This document shows, in pieces, positions 38,424-49,052 of a stretch of DNA of 64,000 nt. Source of the DNA: Allodiplogaster sudhausi (lineage: Eukaryota > Nematoda > Chromadorea > Rhabditida > Diplogasteridae); the NCBI GenBank assembly GCA_945643635.1, contig CALZFC010000075.1, forward strand, positions 701,501 through 765,500, read 5' to 3'. The notes under the pieces are model-generated. The model was given only the letters and a program-made list of their open reading frames with translations. It had not been told where the DNA came from and did no database searches. The position numbers were made by a program, and so were the translations under genes. Each line of letters starts with the position of its first letter. Position 1 is the stretch's first letter.

Positions 38424-39404
38424 ACTTCACGCATTCATTTATTCTTCAATCGTGTAAAGCATCAATGTGTCCATCTCGCTGAGGTCCCATCCAATAACAA
38501 GATTCTAATTTTTCTGCAAATATTTTTTTTTTTTGTCCATACTCTGATGCGAAAACTTCATTCGCTTATGACTTCAGCTCCATCAAGGAATTAGTAAAGC
38601 AAGCTACAATTAGGCGGGCAACACATAATTGTCACTAGCAAATGTATGCACATACAAACGTACATGTTATAGGAGGCGAAAACGGAAATATTTCGCTATA
38701 TGAATGATTCTATCTATTTGTTACTATGCGTCTGGATTGAGCTTACGAATGCATCAGTAAAGTGTCAATTTTCGAAACTAGAACTTAAAGGAGTTATTTG
38801 CATCTGAAATGAGTCGCCTGATCCTATGGGAATCTTAGTGTGTTACACGAACTTTAAATTTAATAGTTGCCGCTAACTTAATTATGGTCAAAAAAAGAAG
38901 GTTTGTCGTAGCATAGGTTGACCAGCGAGGGCTCAAGATGGTTCCATTGGCCTTGAAATACATACATACATATATGCCGACAAATGCGTGACGCAAACCG
39001 CCAATTTAACATTGTTCAAGCAAACGCTTGTCCATTGCCTTAGCAAATTGCCGTTGCTCATATGTAACTACGGTCATTAAAGTGCAGTCATTTCGTGTTA
39101 GGACTAAGCTACTTTCAAGCTCCTTTAAATACAAGAAAAATGAAATACATTATTATGTTTTGCAATCCGAATCATATGTTAGTGATAGATAGAGAAAGAA
39201 GAGGAGAAATGGCAATTTCTCCCTGTCCCGCTCACCATGATTCTCCAGACTCAAAAAATGACAATTTGAGAGTTGCTGACTTGTATACGTATGTCGTTAA
39301 ATGAATGTATGAAGATTTTTATTTTGTCATTAAAAATTGAGAATAATTCTTCGCCACAACATTTTCACCTAGGTCTTTTCAGCTGAAATTCCAGGGCAGT
39401 TGAG

Positions 39405-42278
39405 ATGGTGCGGATTGGACAGATTCAGCCGATATGGAATCTCTTCGACAACCCGATCTACAATTGCAGGTATTCGGTATTTAGGAACAGATTGTTCAAA
39501 ATTTGCGTATTGTTTGAGTAAATATTTATAAGTATAAATGAATAAAACCGTTCTAAATTTCTCAGTTCATTAATTAAATTCATTAATTAACTTCAGCGTC
39601 GTGGCTGAGCCGGGTCCAAAGTGGAACGAGCTTCATGGCCGACCAGACGTTCTGCTCGGCTGTGCAAGTGTGGCTATCGGCGTTGTCTCTGTCTGTCTCT
39701 ATCTCGTCTGCTTGCCTGCTCTCTACGTACAGGCGAAGACCAACGCATGCTACAAGGTGTCCAAATAAATGTTTTTTTCGTTCTATTGGTGCTAGAAAGA
39801 AAAAAAACCAGTACCAAATTAAGATAGTATTCCAATTTGAATTATTTCTCTTTCTATTGGTGCTCAGAAAAAAGAAATAGTACCAAATTAAGATAATGTT
39901 TGCCCTGGCAATCGTCGACACATGCGCGGTGGCAATCGCTGGAATCCTCACGGGAATCCTTCAAATCCGCGGCGAAGTCTTCTGCTCGAACCCGCACGCC
40001 AACTACGTCTTCGGATGCCTCGTCATGGGTCTCCTCTTACAACAGCGTTTTGTCCCCCGTAATTTAGGGAGCATCTGATCTTTTACTAATCTACGGACAT
40101 ATTTCGTCCATTTTCACAAATTTTGCGGCCCAAAATGTTTGAGGCGCTTCGGTCGCGATGCGCGGTTTTTTTATTTATTTAACGCCAAAGAAATATGACC
40201 CAGTATAATTAGGCAAAATGCTCGTGCTCGTCACTTCATTGAAAAAGTATGCAAAATACATAGAATGCTCGATCTTTGCAGGTCTCTGGTGTACGTCTGG
40301 CATGACTTGCCTGGTGCTCGCGCTCAATCGACTGATAGCTCTCACAAGGAGACGCACAACGCTCTTTGAAGTCAGAGAAAATGTGGAAATCGACTACGAA
40401 TTAGCTGATCGAAATATTGATTGCTTCCTGAACTACATTTTTTTTTATTTGAAGGGCCATCGTGCATGGCTTGTCCTCATTGTGCCCGCTGTCTACGGAA
40501 TCTACATTGGGTCAGCTCCTTTTTCTTTCTATTTCCTTAAAGTTACTTACAATATCTCGAGACTGTGATCTCTTTCAGCTGCTTTACTCCTCCTTGCGTC
40601 TTCAACTCGTTCCATGGCGCCTATTTTTTCGATCCATTCATCCAAGCTCACGACGGCTTGGAGGTCTCACAATCAGATACACAACTGTGTTTCTATAACA
40701 GAGCAGTAAAGTTAATTCAGTAAAAGATTCATGTTCGTTCAGTACGAGAATATTGGCCAACTCGTGAACAACCTTGGCCTCGTCGTTGTCAGCTTCGTTC
40801 TCTACGTCATCATCGGAGTCATGCTCTGTTTGCAGCGGTACGTCAAATTGCAACATTCACCCATTCACCCGTTCACCACCAACCATTTACCCGCTTTTAC
40901 CCAAATGTTAATATTGGTGTGGATTTTACCATTTAGGTGAATGGGTGAATGTTGCTGTTTACCAAAGCGGTCCGCCAAATTTCGACATAAAATAAACGAA
41001 TTAGAAATGCGGCAAAACGAGATATAGCGCAGAAAATATGTAGGTAACCAATTTTAAAAGAGGATAGTAAAAATATTATATGGATGTCACTCTGCGGCAT
41101 TCCTTCTAATGGTCCATTTATTTTCATGGTTGCGATTCCAAGTTACCTACTCTATTTTAGAAAGGCAGCCGAAAATGCTCCACGTGGTACTCACACCTCT
41201 TCGCATGCCGTATGCTTTCTCTCTAACTTTTCTTTAAATTTTTTAAGAAACAGTTCACTTAATAATTAAAACATTGTTTTATGGATGTGGATCGAATCGT
41301 ATCTGTTTAAAATGTACTTCGAGAAAGTTTGAACTATTTTTGTCTACTTGTTACAAAGTTAAAAGTACGCAGAATATGACTCAGTCAAGATTTTTTACTT
41401 TAGCTTTTGGCCAGCCTCCTATTTCACACGCTCTCAAACAAGAAGAAAGGCTATATATTAAAAAAAATAGTCCTATTGTTGAATCATTCAGTGCGTGGTT
41501 CCTTTATGATGACCATTCCGCTAGCACGTCTTTTACACAAAACCTTCTGGTTCATTCATCAAATATAGAAATGGAAGCGTTGAATTTCTACGTATTTTGT
41601 GGCTCTTGTTTCATTATTTGTCTTGATTTAGACAATTAGCACGTCTCTATAAAGGGTAGAAAGATTTTGTGTCATCAATGTACCTGAACTGAGTTCACGG
41701 TTTTGCGTAAGAATTAAAAAGCACGATTCAACAAGCAATTTAGATTTCTTCTTTTTTACGCTACTTCCTTGCAGATTTTCCTGCAAACATGTCTGATTAG
41801 CTTGCCGAATCTCTCCTGTGCTCTCCTCTACGTTTATATGAATTTCTTCAAAGCTACTCCTCAACTCATCCTCGCCGCAGAATGTTTTTGGTTTCTAGGA
41901 CATGGTGAGCGAGAGCTTATTACTGATGCAACGAATTGAACAACAAAAAGAGTCAAATGAGTTTCTTTGTCAACAACGCATGCAGTCCCGCTCAACATTA
42001 TTGGTCCGAGATGAATAATATTAATAGTAGTAGTAATATTAATAATAGTATTAATTACATTAATAATAGTACTAATAATATTAATATAAATAATATGAAC
42101 TGGAATAGCTCTTTGAATACGCGTATTTTTACTACAATATACCAGTTTAGCGTGCCCAGCATATATCTACATCCTTATGAACAAAACGGTGCGCCGTAAC
42201 ATCAGGCGATACTTTTGCTTCGTGGTTCGCGCACTTTTCCTACCGCAAACTGCTGCAGCAGCACATTCTCTGCAGTAA
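39405..42278 (+). CDS. Srt-family 7TM chemoreceptor (srt C)
   Basis: Ten exons: 39405-39469, 39597-39756, 39893-40028, 40282-40370, 40455-40510, 40579-40663, 40743-40837, 41165-41186, 41775-41904 and 42151-42278. All phases join to a single 321-residue protein, a usual Srt length. Seen motifs: NPIYNC, NACYKIMFALAIVD, FCSNPHANYVFGC, LVLALNRLIALTRR (the DRY-like site), CFTPPCVFNSFHGAYFFDPF, LYVIIGVMLC (TM5), YVYMNFF (TM6) and ACPAYIYILMNKTVRRNIRR (TM7 and tail). Exon 8 is only 22 nt. Close paralogues are srt B (7 kb upstream, same strand) and the broken srt A (inverted). The best intact copy of the three; probably chemosensory by family. The start is chosen because all three copies share this ATG and exon 1 length. 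Confidence 0.92.
40850..40955 (+). repeat. Intron 7 hairpin, 20-bp exact arms
   Basis: GCAACATTCACCCATTCACC at 40850-40869 is matched by its exact reverse complement at 40936-40955. The arms start 12 bp after the exon 7 donor of srt C, so the transcript could form a stem near this splice site. Confidence 0.88.
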
Positions 42279-43115
42279 AGGTTCTTTCTTTCTCAACAGT
42301 ATTTACGCACACATTTCAAACAGAAATTCACCAAACAACTCGCGAAGGAACGGGCGAGTGCAACCACGGCTACGCTTGCTGCGCACTCAATTCGAGCTTA
42401 TCCGACTGCAACATTCTGAGAGAAAAAACAATGTGCACGTAGATTTGTTACACAATTTAGCTCGAATCACCATCCACTAAAATACACAGCAATTTTGTCA
42501 TTTAGTACAAAATGTCCTTGGAATAAACCAAGAGAACATTCCATTCGTTGATTTTCAATCTTAAAAATGTAGTGTATGTCGTCTCTTTGAACAATGATCT
42601 GTCATGTAACTGCAATCCCTTACAGATAAAAGTATTTGAACGGTACATATGTATATGTATGTAAGTAAAAAGTGCACAAACATTCAGAAAGCAATTTTTT
42701 CGATATGAAGTGTAGATACAAATGGTCTAAAAATCTGAATATCAATTGCTATAAGCTTTTTTATCTCATTTCTTCTCGTTTCATCGACTATTATATCCCG
42801 GATATTCTGTCAAAATACGTTTAGTTCTTCTGTATTCTTGCTGTGTGAAAGTTTCTTATAGTGTTGTGACATCATATCACCATTGATGTAAATAAATTAT
42901 TTGCTGCATAAAGAGTTCCTATTTGTTGACGCGTAATTTTCAGTTTTTTTCTGTAGCTCTGATGACAGACTCTGAAATCTTAAGAAGCAAAATATGAAAA
43001 ATAATACGACCTTGCCTTTGTTGAATCACAAAATAAAACATTTCAACAAACGGTGCAAATCTGCATTTCATGCGTCTTTCCAGGTCGTATTTTCTAATCT
43101 TGAGAAACAACAACG

Positions 43116-43408
43116 AGAACTGACAATGAGAGTTTCTGCAGTTCATATGGTAAATTCTTTTAAAAGAGCATAGACTGACGTCGAGAAGATGCTCCTTCTC
43201 GAGAGGACGCATTATAAGATTGAAAGAAGAGCCGTAAAATCTGAAGTTAGCTCAATACGAGGGACGGAGTTCGTTCCAATTCGACGTTGCTAAACATGAT
43301 GGTCACACGCTCTTACACGATAGCGAGAAGGCTGTGTGTAGGACGTGAAAGGAGCCGAACGCGTTGACGAGACTGTCCTTGCTACAACATTCACACCGAG
43401 CATAACTG
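43116..43408. other. Intergenic after unit 2
   Basis: No gene is supported. A short inverted motif, GAGAAGATGCTCCTTCTCGA, lies near 43180. Confidence 0.45.
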
Positions 43409-43765
43409 CTACATAGTTCCATTCTTTTTTTGACAAAAGACAATATAGAAATTGACTGGCTCTACCAAGGAAAAGCGCCATTCTAAAATTAAAGGCAAGC
43501 CACGCTTTTCGGCGAGCTCGCTCTTCACAAGTACATCAATACACAGGTCCGCTGACAACGATTGCAACATGGTTTGGAATCGCTTAATCCCACGGCACCC
43601 GACATCGGCCTCCTTTTTCCTCACAGATTTGACTAAATGTAAAGACATACATATGTACATCAATTTCGAAAACAGTTCAACCATTGAAAAGCCAAGACGA
43701 GAGAACGGGAGATGGGGAAGGAGAGAGGGCGGAAGATTGAAGAAAACAGAAAACGATTCATTCAT
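43409..43765 (-). CDS. Hypothetical 118-aa ORF related to the satellite insert
   Basis: I do not recognise the protein. Residues at about 50-92 (KKEADVGCRGIKRFQTML through VKSELAEKRGL) are mostly polar, look like real coding sequence and show protein-level agreement with a translated frame of the 142-bp satellite insert. The DNA match covers 43496-43616. The ends of the ORF look non-coding, and TTTAATTTTAG follows the conserved part. It may be a single exon, a gene remnant or a piece of a mobile element. Confidence 0.35.
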   Translation of the reverse strand: MNESFSVFFNLPPSLLPHLPFSRLGFSMVELFSKLMYICMSLHLVKSVRKKEADVGCRGIKRFQTMLQSLSADLCIDVLVKSELAEKRGLPLILEWRFSLVEPVNFYIVFCQKKNGTM

Positions 43766-44375
43766 ATGTGGACGAAAAGGTGAGCTATGATAAAGTCATC
43801 TGAACTGTTTGGTATTCATCTTTGAATAAATACAAAGTCACTTTAATGCTGGCACAACTGCTCATAGGAGACTTTTATGCATTTAAGATGCTGAAGAAGG
43901 GAGACTTCCTTGTAAATATGGAACAAAAAGAAACACAAAAATAATATGTGGGATTTGCGGAAGATGTGAATGCGGGTCTCTAGTGGGGCTGTGTCTTTCG
44001 TATTTCGAGACATCGAAATCACTCCGAAGACGAGAAAACGACGGTGAAATGCCTGCGAGCACCGTGTGGGCCCGTGTGCCCATGGGAGAATGATCCTTTT
44101 TGTGCTTACTCTGTTGTATACTCTAGGATCTGCAAGTAAAATGCATTGTTTTTCACTCTTTCAATATCATATTCACATCTTCCAGTCGCGTGAAAGTTCC
44201 TCATTTCCAAGAATTCTCCATATTTGTCAGGATTTCGAGGAAATTTTTTTTCTTCTCTTCTAACCCACGCCATTAATCTTTTGGCAAAAAATGCAAAAGA
44301 CGACGAAGTTTCACGCCTCTGGCGGGTCTAAAGTAATTGTTTCTAAAATGAATTATCCTTCTCACCCTTCAGTAG
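43766..44375. other. Upstream region of receptor gene D
   Basis: No exon could be joined in frame to gene D. A plus-strand ATG at 44090 starts a hydrophobic signal-like peptide (MILFVLTLLYTLGS), but its possible donor gives a stop when joined to the next exon. A candidate acceptor, CACCCTTCAG, lies three bases before the gene D ATG. Confidence 0.45.
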
Positions 44376-47300
44376 ATGCACATTAACGACGATGCCGTCT
44401 TCCAAGTGTACGGTAGCACCATTCACGTCCTCCCTTCCTACTTTACGGCCGCTCTTCGGAATAGCATCGCCCTGACGCCCGGCTTCCTGCCATCCATCTT
44501 CCTCGCCATTGCCATCGCCAGAGATCGAGCCATCTACACGCAGTACAAGGTGTGTTTGTGTGTGTGTGAGAGAGAGACATCGTTGTCATCATGGCAAAAA
44601 AATTTGTACCTTATCGGCATTTTTCGCCTCAAATATTTTGATGCCTACGTTTTCCTTTTCTGTTGTTTTTGCCTTCGTTAATTTTTGACTCAAATTGCAA
44701 TTTTTCTTAAATTTGGGCGGAATAACATATGTACCTTTCTATGTTGTTATGTAACGTGCTAAAAATTATTATGTAAATAAGTGCACATGTTTAGCATACA
44801 TATCTGTTCTTCCTATTCACCCTTCCTCATCTTGAACAAAGGTCCTTTATCAGTCTCACTGTCGAACAAATCTTATCAACTCTCATTTACTCTTTAATTT
44901 CAGTGTGAGTTGAAAATAGTTGCACTCTTCGGGGAATACACGAATTACTTTGCTGTACCTGAACGGTAGCAAATATGCTGAACCCTTGAACTGTCGCAAA
45001 TGTGGACGTTTGCCGATGATCCGTCAAATAGACGCAGGCGAAGTAGGCATGAATAGAAAGTGAAGCTTAAGATCGTAAATCCTGAGGAGAAAGTCTACTT
45101 TGGGTTAATTTCTTCAGGGTTCATCCCGAAAGAGACTCCTTACTACGGCTGCTGGATTTTGTGCTCATAAGTCGAAAAACACGAGTATTAATCAATTATT
45201 TATGAAACTTTCTTAGATGAATTACTTGGATGAAGTAATCGAATTTGAACGTGGAAAGGTTTAGGTTAAACGAAAAGTTCACTTGAATATATTTTTGAAA
45301 AAAATTTGCATAAAATAATAATAATAATTACTAAGATAATAATAATTTAAATAATTAGCATATAAAAAATTTTGTTCAAGATCCTATCAAATAATCAAGA
45401 TGCGATAGGTACATACATATCTCTTTTTTAGCGCTCCGTTGTTCTGCTCACTTTCGGCGTTTGCGCCTGCTTCACTCCGATCACTCTACAAAACTATTTC
45501 ATTCTCTTTTTGACGTCGACGAGTAATCCGTACGTTTTTGACCCCTTCAAAATGGAGCTAAAATGGCTTTTATTTTGCGTAGAAAAATTTATAGGTATAT
45601 ACTACATATTTATAACATACATATCTACATTGCCCTTTGCAGGAACGGCACCGAGATCAACTTTATGTGGTGCACTACATTAAAGCAAGCGCCAGGCACA
45701 ACTAAAGACATGTCGCCCGTCATTGGATTAGTAATATATGAACAGTAATTTATATTTATATTCGTGATGATATTATATGCATATATTATGCAACAGAAGA
45801 AATAACGAAGAAGCACTTACAATTAGTAATTTTTGTATTATTAAAGGAAGTATCCGGAGAATAATTCTACAGTAGTGCTAGAGAACGAGTTTGAATGCGC
45901 GCGCTCATAACGTTGCCTGTCGCTCGGTCGAGAGAGCATGTGAAAAAGGACGGCGGCTCTAACCTACCGTAGCCGATTCTCTCCCCGCCATTTTTTACGT
46001 TACTATTACTCAGAATGTAATGAAAGAAAATCGCTCAAACTTTCTGGATATATGTTTTACGCCAAGATGAACGTATCCACATAGAACAAAACATAGGTTA
46101 ATTATTCCCCGGATATCTCCTTTAAACCATTTTATTACGTGAACAGTATTTGAATAAGAGTAGCAATTTTGTAATTTTAAAAGTTGTTCGTTTAGACAAT
46201 CGCACTTACGCGATACCTGCAAGTGGCGCGAAATCAGAAAGTTTCACAACGACGACTTGTCGCAATCGCTGCAGCGCTCTGTCTTCCTTATGTAAATTTG
46301 AATCTTCTTCGAGTTACAGTACTCCTTTTGTTGAATAATAAAAGATTTTGCACATTCCAAATTCCCTTCTTCAGCTTTTCTACTGTGCTCAAGTGTTTGC
46401 TTCTCGCGAAGTGGTCAAGAACGACTGCTGCGAGCTTATGCTGTCTTCTCATTTTGCGATCGCGCCAATGGTTAGCTTTTTTTTATATTATTTTAAATTT
46501 TCCTCCAATTACACTTTTTTTTTAGATCTACTATTGCTACATTTTCATGGTGACATCACTAGCCGTGATTTTAAATCTTCTTGTCCTCCGCTTTGTCTCG
46601 CAGCGATCGCGAAATGCTAGTAGGTCTTAGATTGTTTTTTAGTCGTTCGCATTTAGCGGGAAATTCAAAGTTATAATCGTTGTCCCGCAGATAGTTCGCT
46701 AGGGCGCCAGATTGACCAGCGCCAATTGACCTTTGGCATACTGGCGCAGTCGATGGCCTTACTTCTCAGCTACGGCTCGCTGAGCGCCTTCATGATCTTG
46801 TTTCTGCAAGGTATGAGCATAACTCATAAATAAATAAGAAGACAAAATGAAGTGGTGGATACAGCTGTTCCCGGATGATCTGAACTACCTCTTGTATATC
46901 CCCGACATATTCCTCATCTTATCTGTTTCTATTAGTTCTAGCTCATATTTCTCTTTTCCGCCAGTCCTTCTTTCTTTCAGCTACTAATTTTTCACCTCAT
47001 GGTTCAAGGAATTTTTAATAGCTCTTTTGAATAATGTTTATTCAGGTATGTATAAATACCCTTCTAATTTGGAAAATAAATATATAAACAAATACAAGAA
47101 ATAACTTAAATGTGAAAAAAATTAAAATGAAATGTAAAGATTCATGAATAATTTCAAATGTTCGCAAATTTATTTTAAAATAAAGAATTAATTTTTTTCG
47201 TCGAGGAATTTCTGTACCCGACTTCGCGTGGACAAGCATCGGCATCTTCGACTGCCTCACCGCCTTCTGGAATCCAATTGCCGCCATGGCGTTCTTGAAG

Positions 47301-47529
47301 ACTTTCCGGTGACAATCATAAAAGCAACTTTTTGAATTGGCTCCCATTTGTATGAACTTTTGAGCTGAGCCAAAAGTCGTTTGCAGCAGGTGCAACACAA
47401 CTTTTTCAGCAAGGTATGACAATTTATTTCCATTCATTTAGACGGGCCTTTTTGTCGATGATTTTCTGCTACAGCCCACACGGCGAACCATTGAATGCCG
47501 TTCCGTCCATTACCTCCAACATGAAGTGA
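44376..47529 (+). CDS. 7TM chemoreceptor-like GPCR, family unassigned (gene D)
   Basis: Nine exons: 44376-44549, 45432-45529, 45643-45730, 46196-46312, 46375-46470, 46526-46619, 46691-46810, 47206-47308 and 47442-47529, giving 325 residues. Topology by exon: TM1 (GFLPSIFLAIAIA), TM2 (SVVLLTFGVCACFTP), loop with conserved Cys and TM3 start (LKQAPGTTKDMSPVIGL), an IALTRY motif in the DRY position followed by TM4, an NDCCELML extracellular loop, TM5 (SLAVILNLLVLRFV), TM6 (FGILAQSMALLLSYGS), and TM7 with NPIAAMAFLKTFRRAF. It is a paralogue of gene E with matching exon phases. The sequence looks like a nematode chemosensory receptor but fits none of the families I know well enough to name. The exon 4 donor is uncertain; GTACTC six bases later also keeps the frame. 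AATAAA occurs at 47725. Confidence 0.8.
46010..46165. repeat. Dispersed repeat in gene D intron 3
   Basis: GAAAATCGCTCAAAC, followed by ACGCCAAGATGAAC and TCTCCTTTAAACCA, aligns with the non-coding repeat at 27530-27650 and 36040-36160 (AATCGTTCAAACATT, CTCCTTTAAACAATATG). A third, more diverged copy outside the segmental duplicates shows that this is a dispersed family. Confidence 0.6.
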
Positions 47530-49052
47530 AGAAGATGCACATAAATTCCTCGGTTCGCGTGGTGATACAACTTTGGCGTGTTAGATTTTACATCTTGTTT
47601 TATTAGTTTTTCTCCGATTTACACAGGTTTGCATTGATTTTGTATATCTATCTAAGTCACTGCATGTAAGGGCGTAAGCCATTGCAATTGTATCTCATTG
47701 ATGGTAAGTAAGATCTTGTATGAGAATAAAGAATATATAGATATAGTTGATGTTAGATAAAAGTTTGCACACAATTTCGCTTCTCTCATAGAGCAGCCGG
47801 AATTTTATGTCACACAATTTATAACATTCCGCTATTTGCCATTTTGTATGGTAGAACACATTGTCAAGTCCTTTTTCTTTTGCATTTTTATGTTCCATAA
47901 GAAATGGCAAGCCGTGGAATAGTCTTAACTACTTGACAAAATTTCCGCTTTTTCTGTGACATTAGCGAAATCGTGTGAAAATTTTATCGTTCAGCGTCAT
48001 ATGTACATATTTGTATAGATTGCTAAACCTACCGACAAAACAATCTTTTTCTTTGTTTTCTCCGTTATCATATTTTAAGTTTTCTTTTATCGAAATTAAG
48101 ATTATATGTACATATGTATCTCCTATAATCTTTGCACACTGTTGACTTTTTTCGTTAGCCGTTCCCTGCAATATGAGACATTTATTTTCATGCATTGAGT
48201 TAATAGAAAAAAGAAATGCATTGAGGATATCGAAGGATTAACGAAAATATGCCTGAGTGTTTTAAATTCATTTTGAAGATTGCCTTCTATCTGCACTGTT
48301 CACTATTAGAAATATTCATGGCAGAACAAGGGGACAAACTTCAATGAAACATTACAACTATAACATTATAGGCATGAACATGAATACCTTGTACATATGT
48401 ATGCATACATATAATAGACAAAGGCAGTTGTATCTATATCAGCAAATATTTGCCTCCCACTATTTAAGAATAGCGCATGTTTAAGAATGTAATGTTTTTT
48501 TCTAGAATGAGTTCAATGATCCGTTTTACATGAACTTCTGCATATGAATATAAAGGGAGAGAGCAACGAGAACAACACCGTTTTATATGTAAGAGTCCAT
48601 GCTGGAAAGAAAATCCAGGTGCAGCTGGGAATATGAAAGTTGCAGTTCTAATGATGACTATTCACGAGCAAAAGATCGAAACTAACACACTTAACTCCAC
48701 ACTCTTCAGTGACACCCTTTTGTGATCTGTTCCCGTGAGAAACTAATGTTTAATACTTCACACGACCATAAGAGAAAGAATCCTTTATTATCTTTTTTCT
48801 TCAGTTCAAAAACTTCCTTGAGAATGGAGTTTTTCGCGCTCGTTCATCACGGACCTAGAACAGAATAAACTTTTACTTTTGCTTATTACTCCGCCTCGAT
48901 TGCAGCCTCAATCGTGAAACTATACAAATTGCTTTTCATAGATCTCATTTGTCTTCATGAGCAGTAGCTTTCGTTTCACCGGCAATTTTGCTGAAAGTAA
49001 AAAAAAAATTCAATTTCTAGATTGAGGAATTTTTATTATAGCTCTGACTCTG
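47530..49052. other. Intergenic between receptor genes D and E
   Basis: AT-rich sequence with no supported gene. Several short minus-strand ORFs have no family features. The stretch just before gene E ends in an acceptor-like TTTTTATTATAG 11 bases ahead of the ATG. Confidence 0.5.

Larger units (their letters stand above)
36034..43115. repeat. Segmental duplicate, unit 2
   Basis: This is the second copy of the block. At its left end the tail sequence of unit 1 switches directly to the sequence that starts unit 1 (ATCGTTCAAACATT at about 36041 and 27532), which marks a head-to-tail junction. By eye the similarity is patchy, highest in the srt exons. Confidence 0.78.

Noticed and set aside
39583..39951. 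122-aa minus-strand ORF
   Set aside because: It is the antisense shadow of srt C exons 2 and 3.
40638..40856. Acidic 72-aa minus-strand ORF
   Set aside because: It is the antisense shadow of srt C exons 6 and 7.
41274..41639. 121-aa ORF in srt C intron 8
   Set aside because: It is intronic. The similarity to srt B reflects shared non-coding sequence, with indels that break the frame.
44066..44263. Signal-peptide-like ORF upstream of gene D
   Set aside because: Its possible donor does not join gene D in frame, gene E has no equivalent, and the gene D ATG is preceded by an in-frame TAG.
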